From: Bacteroidales bacterium
GTDB lineage: Bacteria; Bacteroidota; Bacteroidia; Bacteroidales; UBA7960
Assembly: GCA_007131245.1 (NCBI GenBank)
Contig: SLQX01000010.1
Location: forward strand, 1-57,776
Reading direction: 5' to 3'
DNA: 57,776 nucleotides
A program made the translations under genes and the position numbers. The notes beneath the pieces were generated by a model. It was not told the DNA's origin and did no database searches. It saw only the letters and a program-made list of their open reading frames with translations. This document shows positions 44,614 to 53,558 of the stretch, in pieces. Position 1 is the first letter of the stretch, and every line of letters starts with the position of its first letter.

Positions 44614-46059
44614 CTAAAGCTTTTTCTTTCCAAAATATTTTACGATTTCATTTTTATAGACCAGTGTCAATCCCAATAAAATGGAAAACACCAGCATTAG
44701 TGCCGTGAGCCAGCTATGAATGTCAAAAATCCATTTAGCAGTCTCAAGGAGAGCCGCAAGCAAAACGATACCCAATGGAAAGAAAAGCAGTTTTTTAAGG
44801 TTCCAGGAAATGGGCATAATTTTTTGTTGAATAAAATAAAAAAGACTTACCTGTAAAATAGCAGCAAAAGTAAAGGCAATAATGGCACCATAATAACCGA
44901 TTTTTGGGGTAAGAAATGCGTTGATAGTAAGGTTAACGGCGAGGATCAGTATGTTGATAACGAAAAAATAGATGGTTTTTTTGCTATACATTACCGGCCA
45001 TGAAAAAATGAGGTACTGTGCTCTGAGTATGAACCGAATAAAAATAATGGCAACAATTCCTGCAGATAGTTGCAGTTGGGTTTGATAAAATAAATGGATA
45101 AATGCCATTACCGGTAAAATGGCAAGGCCCACTATAAGCAGTGACTCAGCCATAAAAAGACTGGCAAGTTTTTTTATATTTTCCCCGGTTTGTTTGACCC
45201 CCTGCTTGAAAAAACGAAAAATTTCGGGTTGCACACCTGCCGATAGACCCTGGATGATAAACTGCACACCCACCGCAAACTTCATGGCATTATCATAAAT
45301 CCCCAGTGAACCGGGGTTTGCCAGCAGGAAAAAGCGGTCTCCAAAGAGTAGGCCCCAGAAAATAAGCTCAGAAAAAAACAGGGGGGTTGAAAAAGCATAA
45401 AGGCTTCGGTTAACCTGTTTGTTGAAATGAAACCCTTTTTGATGGTATAAATAGAATACAATACAAAGTGCTACGAGGCCACCACCTATGGCAGTACCAT
45501 AGACATATCCCCTGAAAGACATATCATAAAACAAAACTCCCGCCACCTGGAAGCCTGAGCGAAAAAGCCCTGAAAACAGGCTTACAATGACAAATGGCAA
45601 TAGCTTTTTCTGGTGACGGTACAACACCACAGCCATAAAAATGATGGCGCGGTTGAGTCCCGAAATGAAAGCATGAGGCCCATACTCTCCAAAGTTTTGC
45701 AATTCAGTGTGTGAAAAAATTCCCCCCAGCAACGGGGTAAAAAGTACTGATAAGCCAAAGAGAAAAAAACCACGCGCCAAAATGCCGGTCAGTACGTTGG
45801 ATACCAGTCTGTTAAACGCCAGCATGTTCTCTCTTTTGTCGTAGTATAGTCGGGCTAAACCATTGCCCGTACCAAACAAAACAATCGTAAATACCAGTGA
45901 TATGATTACCTCGGTGATGGCCAGGTAACCAAAATCTTCAGGGCCCAGCCTGTTATCCCCTTCGATGATCGGGTACACTATAAGCTGCAGCATTGCAGGG
46001 AAAGCTGCAAAAATGGTATAGACAGCTGTAAGTTTAAAATGTTCTTTTAAATTTATCAT
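44614..46059 (-). CDS. Polysaccharide flippase (Wzx/MurJ-like, MOP superfamily)
   Basis: A 481-residue inner-membrane protein with about 12-14 hydrophobic segments. The N-terminal AAFPAMLQLIVYPIIEGDNRLGPEDFGYLAITEVI is the common start of Wzx-type oligosaccharide flippases, which turn lipid-linked glycans to the periplasmic side. Other family points are FGTGNGLARLYYD and LFWGLLFGDRFFLLANPG. It stands alone rather than in an O-antigen cluster; a glycosyltransferase lies 5 kb away. A minus-strand TACTTTTG element (46082-46089) ends 23 bases before the ATG. Confidence 0.85.
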   Translation of the reverse strand: MINLKEHFKLTAVYTIFAAFPAMLQLIVYPIIEGDNRLGPEDFGYLAITEVIISLVFTIVLFGTGNGLARLYYDKRENMLAFNRLVSNVLTGILARGFFLFGLSVLFTPLLGGIFSHTELQNFGEYGPHAFISGLNRAIIFMAVVLYRHQKKLLPFVIVSLFSGLFRSGFQVAGVLFYDMSFRGYVYGTAIGGGLVALCIVFYLYHQKGFHFNKQVNRSLYAFSTPLFFSELIFWGLLFGDRFFLLANPGSLGIYDNAMKFAVGVQFIIQGLSAGVQPEIFRFFKQGVKQTGENIKKLASLFMAESLLIVGLAILPVMAFIHLFYQTQLQLSAGIVAIIFIRFILRAQYLIFSWPVMYSKKTIYFFVINILILAVNLTINAFLTPKIGYYGAIIAFTFAAILQVSLFYFIQQKIMPISWNLKKLLFFPLGIVLLAALLETAKWIFDIHSWLTALMLVFSILLGLTLVYKNEIVKYFGKKKL

Positions 46060-46081
46060 CCAAGTTGCTCATAGGGATCAT

Positions 46082-46089
46082 CAAAAGTA
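46082..46089 (-). promoter_or_regulatory. -7 element of the flippase gene
   Basis: TACTTTTG on the minus strand, ending 23 bases before the ATG, the same spacing as seen at pcm. No -33 TTG at normal spacing. Confidence 0.5.
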
Positions 46090-46392
46090 AATGTTTAGCT
46101 ATTATCCGGTTCGCGAACCTTTTAGCCCTAGCAAATATATGAAAAGTTTTGGGTGTCAGCTTTGGTAAACCTGTGGAGGTTGAAGTGATTCGTTGATTAC
46201 CTGGCATTGCGTATTGGCGGGGTTGCAGTTTTCATGGGGTTGGGATCTTACCAGTTGAATAGATCCGTTCAAATACGATTACTTGTGAATACCAGTGAAG
46301 TAAATCATTTCTTTGGGATTAAGGGCTTGGTTTTGTGACATAAAACGCATACATTTGTTTTAAACAATTGTAATTTATAAAATGCCTGTATT
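46090..46392. other. Divergent intergenic region, flippase and SpoIIAA-like gene
   Basis: Holds a 12-base palindrome GGTTCGCGAACC (46108-46119), a second minus-strand TATATTTG (46132-46139) and the promoter of the plus-strand gene. No coding frame is supported. Confidence 0.45.
46327..46357 (+). promoter_or_regulatory. Promoter of the SpoIIAA-like gene
   Basis: TTG (46327-46329), a 20-base spacer and TACATTTG (46350-46357). The ATG is 35 bases further on. Confidence 0.65.
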
Positions 46393-46824
46393 ATGGAACC
46401 TAAGATATTATTAGATGCTGAATTTGCCCAGGTAACCTTTACCCCCTCAATACGCCTTGGCAAAATTACATGGAAACGTAAACCAACCGCAGATGAGTAC
46501 AAGAAGGGATTCAGTACTTTGTTGGAATATGCTCAAAACGAGGAGCTTGTGGGGAATTTTATGTCGGATATTCGCAACCAGGGTGTGGTAGCTCCTGAAA
46601 ACCGGAAATGGTTTGAAACAGAAATGTTACCTGCTGCCATTGATGCCGGGTTGAAACGTGCTGCAGTGATTTTTGATGGTAATATCTTTAAAAAGTATTA
46701 CCTGAACATATTAATCGGAGTGTCCAATAAATTTGGTTTACCCCTGAAGCTATTTAATTCTGAGGAGGAGGCTTTGAAATGGATACATCAATTTGAACTT
46801 GAAAAGGCTGAAAACATTGAATAA
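46393..46824 (+). CDS. Small SpoIIAA/STAS-like cytosolic protein
   Basis: A 143-residue soluble protein with the alternating strands and helices of the STAS/SpoIIAA-like fold: an N-terminal strand pair (AQVTFTPSIRLGKITWKRKPT), a helix, GNFMSDIRNQG, then RAAVIFDGNIFKKYYL and a C-terminal FNSEEEALKWI helix. Such proteins occur widely in Bacteroidota; no function is established. It has its own promoter and is not in an evident operon. Gene neighbours are the divergent flippase and a convergent hybrid kinase, and neither proves a link. Confidence 0.6.
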   Translation: MEPKILLDAEFAQVTFTPSIRLGKITWKRKPTADEYKKGFSTLLEYAQNEELVGNFMSDIRNQGVVAPENRKWFETEMLPAAIDAGLKRAAVIFDGNIFKKYYLNILIGVSNKFGLPLKLFNSEEEALKWIHQFELEKAENIE

Positions 46825-46961
46825 TTTGGGGATTATTACAGTTTTAAACAGCCATTGGTTTACGGATGCATAAACTATGTGCCTTATTGCCATGAATTAG
46901 CCCAAAGATGTTCGGTGGGTGAACTACAATAATCTGACCTGCCAACCGGACATTTACTGAT

Positions 46962-49900
46962 TTAATTTGCAGAATCCAAAACCCTTTTCAGCACATTCTT
47001 TATATTATCTTCAGTAACGGGTTTGGTGATATATTCATCCATTCCCTGTTGCATATATTTTTCCCTGTCTCCTTCAAAAGCATTAGCACTCAGCCCGATA
47101 ATCGGAGGGGTTTGGGAGTGCTTTGTTTTTAACTCCTGGGTTGCAGTGATACCGTCCATTACCGGCATCTGAATATCCATAAAAATGGCATCATACTGAC
47201 CGGGTTTGTAAATTTTCAATGCTTCTTCACCGTGGGCTGCAAGCGTGACTTTGTGCCCCATAGACTCCAGCATTAATTTTATAACCATCTGGTTTACTTT
47301 TTTATCCTCTACCAGTAAAACGTTCAGGTTTGATTCCTTGTACTGTAGGGAATTAGAGTTGGGAATGATTTCTTCCTGCAAATCTTTCATGCTTTTTACC
47401 CTGCATGTAAACCAGAAGTGGCTTCCTATACCTTTCTTACTTTCAACACCAATTTCACCTCCAAGCATTTCTGCCAGTTTTTTGCTTATGGCCAGCCCCA
47501 GCCCGGTGCTATCAATTGCCCTTGTGTCTTTAATTTCAATCTGTGAAAAGGGGACAAATAACTTATCCATGGATTCACTGGCGATGCCTATACCCGTATC
47601 TTTTACAGATATTTTCAGTAATACTTCTGCCTGAACATTTGATCCCGGCTTTATTTTTTTCGCTGATGCTTCAAGTGTGATAGTTCCTTCCTGGGTGAAT
47701 TTGATAGCATTATGTAAAAGGTTTTGCAGCATCTGGTTGATTCGCCCCCTGTCTCCATTCATTAAGGCTGGCACCGAAGGATCAATGTGTGTACGAATGG
47801 ATAATGATTCACTTTTTGCTTTCAACGAAGCAAACACCTTTTCAGCATGATTAAAAAGTTGTTTAACGGTGAAATTCTCATTGCGCAGACATACTTCTCC
47901 TGACTCCAGCTTTGAATAATCCAGGATTTGATTAATGATTTCTTTCAGGTTTTGACCCGATTGTTTGATGGTGAGCAGGTAATTTTTCTGTTCCTCATTG
48001 AGAGGCGTTTTAAAAATGATATCTGTCATGCCTATAATACCCGTTAGGGGTGTTCGCAACTCATGGCTTACATTGGCGATGATATTTTGCTTGATTTCAA
48101 TGGTTTTTCGGGCAAGATCCACTTTACTGTCAAGAATTTGATTTTTCAGTATCAGGGCTTTTTCCCGTGATTTGATAAAGAATACCAAAACAAGCACTGC
48201 ACTGCCAAGGTAAAGCATCCATGCCCACCAGGTTGTCCACCAGGGAGTGGAAATTGTAAAGGCAAACTGATCTACATCACTCCATTGGCCCATCCTGTTT
48301 ATAGCTCTGACCTTGAAAGTGTAATCTCCGGGAGGAAGATTTCCGTAGGTAGCTGAGTTTTGTTGTGTGGGATTGTGCCAGTTTTGGTCAAAACCTTTCA
48401 ACTTGTAACTGAAGAGTAGTTTGCGGCCTGAAGATGTGGAGATTCCTGAAAACTTAAATGTGACAAAATTATTACTGTGATGCAATTTGAGGCTTTCAGG
48501 GATATGATACCATGGTCTGATGCTATCAAATTGAAATTTTCTCAATTTCACCCCGCTGGTAAGCTCCAGGGTTGTATCCGGATAACTGAGTAATTGTTTC
48601 CAGTCAACGGGTTCATTGTATAGTTCAATACCGCTGATTTTAATTTCCGGGTTGATAGAGTCATAAAAAGCCGCTTGTGGATAAAATGCTGTTAGGCGGT
48701 CATTGGCACCAATCCATACTTGATCTTTATCCGCAAATATGGCCCTCATATTGGAACCGACACCCAGAAAGCCATCTTCGTAAGTAAAGCTGGTAAATAG
48801 GTTTTTTTCTGATGACAGGAAGTTTTCCAGCTCCTGTTTTTGGGAAAGGGTGGTCTTGTTAAACTGTCCTAAACCAAGCAATCTCTCATGCTGGAGAATG
48901 TTTAAACCAAAGCGGCTACCAAAAATCATGTTTCCTTGATGGTCCTGGGTGATGCTAAAAACATAATTGTCTGTGAGTCCGTTTTCGGTGTTGAAATTTA
49001 TAACTCTTTGGCCGTTGAAAAATATCAACCCATCTCCATAGGTGCCAAACCAAAAGTTTTCTTCTGAATCCTGTTGCACGGCATAAATAAAGTCACTGCC
49101 AAACCCGGTTTGTTCATTGAAGTAGGTTATGGAATCTTCGTTCATCTTAAAAATGCCACTTCCCCAGGTGCCCGCCCAAATATTTCCGGAATGGTCCTCT
49201 ATTATGCTGGTAACATAATTTTCGGGCAGACCGTTTTTGTCCGTGAAATGCGTGAATTCTTTTCCGTCAAATTTGAGCATACCCTGTTCTCCAATCAGCA
49301 ACCATAAATTGCCTTTGCTGTCTTGCATTCCTCCCACCAGAAAAGCAGTGCTGGACAAAAAAGAAAAATCATACTGATAAAAATATTCTCCATCAAACCG
49401 GTGAATGCCTTGGTCTTCAATGGACAACCACAGGTTTCCTTTAGCATCGGTAATCATGCTCTCCATATAGCTAATAGGGCTATCCGGATAAATGGAGTAT
49501 TCCGTAAACTGCTCCCCATCGTAGTTTACAACCCCTCCTTCATAAGCTGCTATCCATAATTTATCATCGGGGGTTTTTTCGATAGATGTGATTTTTTGGT
49601 CAAAGCCGCTTTTTACCTGGTAATGACGGAAAACATCACCAAAATGACGGGCAAAACCGCCATAATACCCAAGCCAAATAATACCGGTACGGTCCTCATA
49701 AATGTGGTTGATATAATTTGAGGAGAGACCTTTTTCCATATCCATGCTTGTTAATTTGTCCTCGTCCAAAATGAGCAAGCCCCCACCCCAGGTGCCAAAC
49801 CAGAATCTGCCGCGCTTATCCTGGATAATTCTGCTAACTAATTTGGCTGGAAAACCTTCATCGCTTGTGTACATGGTAAATTCGTTCTTGTCGAAACGTA

Positions 49901-50948
49901 CGACTCCCAAATCATATAAACTAATCCATATGTTGTTATCTCTGTCTGAATGTAAGGCGATTACGGGATTATCATTTGAAAGTAGAGGAATCCTGTAAAC
50001 GTAGAAACTGCCATCACGGAATAAAAAGAGTCCGTCTTCATTATGGGTTATCCAGGGATTTCCTTCTGTATCCAGAGTGAGCATCTGTCCTTTTTCCAGT
50101 GAAAGTCCCTGCTCTGCTCCATAATGATGAAAAATCGTTCCATCGAAAGCCGAAATACCTCCGTCCCAGTAGGCTATCCATAAAGTACCTTCGTTATCAA
50201 ACTCTAATGATGTAATATCATCATACAGCAATCCACCTTCATCGGAGTTGTAGTAGTGCGTGTTATTTCCATCAAACATGAACAGGCCTTTCATGGTTCC
50301 TACCCATATATTTCCCTGGCTATCTCCTTCAATGGTTGTTACTTCCATTATTTTACCTTTCTCACTCCGGTTGTAATGCCTTAAAAATTGTCCATCGTAC
50401 TTCATCAGACCTCCTCCATGGGTACCTATCCACATATTGCCATTGGGGTCTTCGTAGAAGCAGGTAATATCATCATGCAGCAACCCTTGTACTTTGGAGT
50501 AGTTTACAATGCTGTATGGATTTGAGTCTCTGCTAACAGGATCTTTTAACATGACCACCTCAGGTTGCTCAGTGCTGCGGATTCTGGGGGTTGCCTTCAG
50601 GGTATCGGCAGCTGCCCACGAATTACTGCCGGGTGTTCTTACCTCTGCTTGGCTTCCTGTAATGGTGCGGGGTTCAATATCATGGGATGCCTTTTTTTCC
50701 TGGGTAATCTGGTCAACTACAAATGCAGGTGACCGGGAAATGATTTGAGCCTGGTAAGTTTGAGGTTCTTCGATTGAGTCCAGCAGGACAAATTCGCTAT
50801 TGTTTACAGGAAATTCTTTGGCTAATTTAGTTGACCTGTTATTTGAGGCGGGCTCTGAATTACATCCCGAAAAAAGCATGAAAATCAATAAGTAAGCATA
50901 AAAGAGCCAGTTGAATGAGTTCATTGGTTTTTGTTGGGTGTTGTGCAT
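46962..50948 (-). CDS. Hybrid two-component sensor kinase with beta-propeller sensor (HTCS-like)
   Basis: A 1328-residue protein. The N-terminus has a lipobox-like LFSGC (Cys29). Residues about 150-800 are two-component-regulator propeller repeats of the form DxxGNxWxGTxGGGLxxxDG; then a Y_Y_Y domain (about 820-890, ending YTFKVRAINRMGQWS), a membrane helix about 905-925, HisKA with His962 in ANVSHELRTPLTGI, HATPase with NLLHNAIKFTQEG and DTGIGI and TGLGLAI, and a receiver (1208-1328) with phospho-acceptor Asp1258. Canonical Bacteroides HTCS end in an AraC-type DNA-binding domain; this one stops after the receiver, so a separate response regulator must act. Start 50948 is kept because it puts a lysine before the signal core; 50924 is possible. 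Confidence 0.9.
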   Translation of the reverse strand: MHNTQQKPMNSFNWLFYAYLLIFMLFSGCNSEPASNNRSTKLAKEFPVNNSEFVLLDSIEEPQTYQAQIISRSPAFVVDQITQEKKASHDIEPRTITGSQAEVRTPGSNSWAAADTLKATPRIRSTEQPEVVMLKDPVSRDSNPYSIVNYSKVQGLLHDDITCFYEDPNGNMWIGTHGGGLMKYDGQFLRHYNRSEKGKIMEVTTIEGDSQGNIWVGTMKGLFMFDGNNTHYYNSDEGGLLYDDITSLEFDNEGTLWIAYWDGGISAFDGTIFHHYGAEQGLSLEKGQMLTLDTEGNPWITHNEDGLFLFRDGSFYVYRIPLLSNDNPVIALHSDRDNNIWISLYDLGVVRFDKNEFTMYTSDEGFPAKLVSRIIQDKRGRFWFGTWGGGLLILDEDKLTSMDMEKGLSSNYINHIYEDRTGIIWLGYYGGFARHFGDVFRHYQVKSGFDQKITSIEKTPDDKLWIAAYEGGVVNYDGEQFTEYSIYPDSPISYMESMITDAKGNLWLSIEDQGIHRFDGEYFYQYDFSFLSSTAFLVGGMQDSKGNLWLLIGEQGMLKFDGKEFTHFTDKNGLPENYVTSIIEDHSGNIWAGTWGSGIFKMNEDSITYFNEQTGFGSDFIYAVQQDSEENFWFGTYGDGLIFFNGQRVINFNTENGLTDNYVFSITQDHQGNMIFGSRFGLNILQHERLLGLGQFNKTTLSQKQELENFLSSEKNLFTSFTYEDGFLGVGSNMRAIFADKDQVWIGANDRLTAFYPQAAFYDSINPEIKISGIELYNEPVDWKQLLSYPDTTLELTSGVKLRKFQFDSIRPWYHIPESLKLHHSNNFVTFKFSGISTSSGRKLLFSYKLKGFDQNWHNPTQQNSATYGNLPPGDYTFKVRAINRMGQWSDVDQFAFTISTPWWTTWWAWMLYLGSAVLVLVFFIKSREKALILKNQILDSKVDLARKTIEIKQNIIANVSHELRTPLTGIIGMTDIIFKTPLNEEQKNYLLTIKQSGQNLKEIINQILDYSKLESGEVCLRNENFTVKQLFNHAEKVFASLKAKSESLSIRTHIDPSVPALMNGDRGRINQMLQNLLHNAIKFTQEGTITLEASAKKIKPGSNVQAEVLLKISVKDTGIGIASESMDKLFVPFSQIEIKDTRAIDSTGLGLAISKKLAEMLGGEIGVESKKGIGSHFWFTCRVKSMKDLQEEIIPNSNSLQYKESNLNVLLVEDKKVNQMVIKLMLESMGHKVTLAAHGEEALKIYKPGQYDAIFMDIQMPVMDGITATQELKTKHSQTPPIIGLSANAFEGDREKYMQQGMDEYITKPVTEDNIKNVLKRVLDSAN

Positions 50949-51044
50949 ATAAATAGCCTAACCTGCAATTTATAGTTTTTTCTTTGGCGCATGGTAAGGC
51001 TGCGATGGATATTTCTGGATTTTGGAACAATAATACCCGGTTGC

Positions 51045-51052
51045 CAAAAGTA
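51045..51052 (-). promoter_or_regulatory. -7 element upstream of the hybrid kinase gene
   Basis: TACTTTTG on the minus strand, 97 bases before the ATG. No -33 TTG at normal spacing. Confidence 0.38.
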
Positions 51053-51179
51053 CAAAAAAACCTGATACATAAATGCAGGTGATTTCTCCTGTGTTTACTG
51101 TTTCAGCGGTGGATTAGTGGCGGTTTGTATAGTTTGCTGTCTTATGGTAAAATGTTCTTTTTTCACCCACATTTATTTC

Positions 51180-51213
51180 TTGTAAACTGGTATATATTGA
51201 TTTTGTAGATTTG
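51180..51213 (+). promoter_or_regulatory. Promoter of the glycosyltransferase gene
   Basis: TTG (51180-51182), a 23-base spacer and TAGATTTG (51206-51213). Transcription should start about 51220, which excludes a GTG start at 51216 and favours ATG 51234. Confidence 0.55.
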
Positions 51214-51233
51214 CGGTGAAGATTTTACTTGAT

Positions 51234-52247
51234 ATGAATACAACTACTCCTTTTGTTTCTGTCGTACTTCCTTTTTACAAAGCTGGTGATGAATTTATAC
51301 AAGCTATCGAAAGTATACGAAATCAAACTTTCACCGCCTGGGAGTTATTGCTTGTGAATAACAACGCACCTTCCTATGCATCGTCGATAGTGCATTACTA
51401 TACCAGCATGGATTCACGGATTTTGCATTTTCATGAAAACCACCAGGGGATAGCCCACGCCCTGAATAAAGGACTAAAGCACAGCCGAGGTCGATATATT
51501 GCACGCATGGATGCCGATGATTATTCTTTGGCTGACAGACTTCAAAAACAATACAATTTCCTGGAGAGCCGAAAAGCGATCGATGTGGTTGCATCCCAAA
51601 CCCGTTTTCATTCAGGGCTTGAGAAGAGTCATGGTTATGAGTTATTTGTGCAATGGCAAAACAGCATTTTGATCCCGGACCAACACAATCTTTACCGGTT
51701 TATTGAATCGCCCGTGGCGCACCCTTCTGTGATGTTCCGCAGAAACCTTATTGATTTATATGGTCTGTATACCCTGGAAAATGTACCCGAAGATTATGAG
51801 CTTTGGCTTCGGTGGATGGACCACGGGGTGCTCATAAACAAGCTAGATGAGCCTTTGCTTCAATGGAATGATCATCATGGCCGGTTGTCCCGTCAGCACA
51901 AGAATTATTCTGTTGAGGCTTTTTTTACCGTAAAGAGCCATTACCTGGCCCGCTGGATTAAAAAGTTTGTACCAAAGGATAAAAAGATTGTTGTTTGTGG
52001 CAGCAGTAAAACCGCCCGAAGAAGGGCTGCCATGCTTTCTGACAAAGGTGTTGATGTTTTTGGATTTACGGACGTAAAAAAGCGTCACGGCTTACCTGTG
52101 CATTTTATCCCTTATGAACAAATTAAAGAGCCGGGCGCATGGTTTTTGATCAATTTGATCGCTACCCGGGGCGTTGGCCAGCAAATAAGAGCGTTTTTCT
52201 CGGGAAGGGGTTTTGTGGAAGGCAAAGACTTTATCCTGGCTGCCTGA
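51234..52247 (+). CDS. Family 2 glycosyltransferase with C-terminal nucleotide-binding-like domain
   Basis: A 337-residue protein. The GT-A domain (residues about 6-225) has FVSVVLPFYKAGDEF, WELLLVNNNA, GIAHALNKGLKHSRGRYIARMDADD with the DxD metal-binding motif, and ENVPEDYELWLRW for the acceptor region. From about residue 240 a small Rossmann-like region follows (KKIVVCGSSKTARRRAAML, then VDVFGFTD), like the nucleotide-binding half of PglD-type sugar acyltransferases. It should transfer a sugar to a lipid-linked or surface glycan. ATG 51234 is chosen over GTG 51216, which would lie before or at the transcription start. Confidence 0.85.
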   Translation: MNTTTPFVSVVLPFYKAGDEFIQAIESIRNQTFTAWELLLVNNNAPSYASSIVHYYTSMDSRILHFHENHQGIAHALNKGLKHSRGRYIARMDADDYSLADRLQKQYNFLESRKAIDVVASQTRFHSGLEKSHGYELFVQWQNSILIPDQHNLYRFIESPVAHPSVMFRRNLIDLYGLYTLENVPEDYELWLRWMDHGVLINKLDEPLLQWNDHHGRLSRQHKNYSVEAFFTVKSHYLARWIKKFVPKDKKIVVCGSSKTARRRAAMLSDKGVDVFGFTDVKKRHGLPVHFIPYEQIKEPGAWFLINLIATRGVGQQIRAFFSGRGFVEGKDFILAA

Positions 52248-52476
52248 CTTTTCTTTGTTTGAGGCTTGCCTTTGGGCTGAATCAGATATACCCCGTTTTC
52301 TAAAGAAATTGAGCTTTTGACAATGAGTGTAAAGCTTTTTGACTCTATAACAGGATTGTCTGCATCTAATTACAGGTGGGCAGTTGCACCCTCTCCTGAA
52401 TTAAATATTAGGGAGCTTTTATTTTTTGCCAGAATTTTGCATATTTTTATACTGTTGAACATCAAATTATGTTGTT

Positions 52477-53202
52477 ATGGCCTTAAAGTGGATTAACTTG
52501 CTGCTGTTTGTGCTGATGGTCTTTTTGAACTACCTGGCCAATGCCCTTCCCCTCAATGGAAAAACCACCGGTGAGCTTTCGGCAGAATACCCCAACCTCT
52601 TTGTTCCTGCAGGTGTTACTTTTTCCATCTGGGGTGTTATCTATTTGTTGCTGCTTGTGTTTGTGATAGTGCAGTTCAGGGAAAGCAACCGGGATATCCT
52701 GGAGGCCGTGGGCTGGGCTTTTGCAATTAGCTGTTTGTTTAACGCAGCATGGATTGTTGCCTGGCATTATCAGCATATTCCGGCATCTTTACTTGTTATG
52801 CTGGGGCTTTTGATCTCCCTGGTTTATATTGGAGAAAAGATCCAGGATTTGCCGGCTGGATTTTTCAAGCTGGTTTTTGGCCTTTACCTGGGTTGGATTT
52901 GTGTGGCTACCATAGCCAATGTTACAGCCGCCCTTGTTTATTATAACTGGGGAGGATGGGGTATTTCTGAATCGGTTTGGGCCATGGTTATGATAGGAGC
53001 AGGATTTGCCATCATCGCCATAAGCTCCATAAAGTTGCAAAACCCTTTTGCCGGCCTGGCAGTAGCCTGGGCTTACGCCGGAATAGCTCTGAATCGGCAT
53101 AACGATCACTTATCCATTGCTGTTGTTGCCATTGCAGGCACAACTGTTATCCTCACCTTGTCCATATTCTTATTTTTCAAGTACACCAGTTTCAGGTTAT
53201 AA
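52477..53202 (+). CDS. TspO/MBR-like tryptophan-rich membrane protein
   Basis: A 241-residue inner-membrane protein with about seven hydrophobic segments. PAGVTFSIWGVIYLLLLVF, FNAAWIVAW and a later LGWICVATIANVTAAL carry the W-rich pattern of the TspO/MBR relatives (tryptophan-rich sensory proteins), although the protein is longer than the five-helix TspO (about 160 residues). Some members bind porphyrins; ligand and role here are unknown. Not clearly in an operon: 229 bases separate it from the glycosyltransferase and 356 from the RND adaptor. No clear promoter seen. Confidence 0.7.
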   Translation: MALKWINLLLFVLMVFLNYLANALPLNGKTTGELSAEYPNLFVPAGVTFSIWGVIYLLLLVFVIVQFRESNRDILEAVGWAFAISCLFNAAWIVAWHYQHIPASLLVMLGLLISLVYIGEKIQDLPAGFFKLVFGLYLGWICVATIANVTAALVYYNWGGWGISESVWAMVMIGAGFAIIAISSIKLQNPFAGLAVAWAYAGIALNRHNDHLSIAVVAIAGTTVILTLSIFLFFKYTSFRL

Positions 53203-53558
53203 CAGCTTGCCAAATCATCAGATGTTTTTAGAACGATTTGCATCCCGGATAATTTTTATCACGACCGGGTCGGGTTAAAAAACCATAAATAGCGCAAACC
53301 ATATCTTAATAAAGCTGTTAATTCAAACAAATGATTTTGTAACCCATTGGTTCGGTGAAAAAATAGTGTCGATTTGCTTGATGTAAGGTTTATATTTGTG
53401 ATGCTAAAATATTAAAATCATTATAAATAAGGTGTCAAACTTGATTTGTTTTGTTTTTTCCAAAATCATGTAAATACTCCTTTTCCTGTTGTTTCAAAAG
53501 ACTTTTCCGCCGGCCTGTTTTTGGCATTGCCGGATTTTAATAAATTAAAAGCTTGAGG
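53203..53558. other. Intergenic region upstream of the RND operon
   Basis: TATATTTG at 53391-53398 is the only good -7 element; its nearest TTTG (53373-53376) is 14 bases away, shorter than usual, so the promoter call is weak. Just before the adaptor gene CCGGC (53510-53514) can pair with GCCGG (53529-53533), followed by ATTTTAA. No coding frame is supported. Confidence 0.4.
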
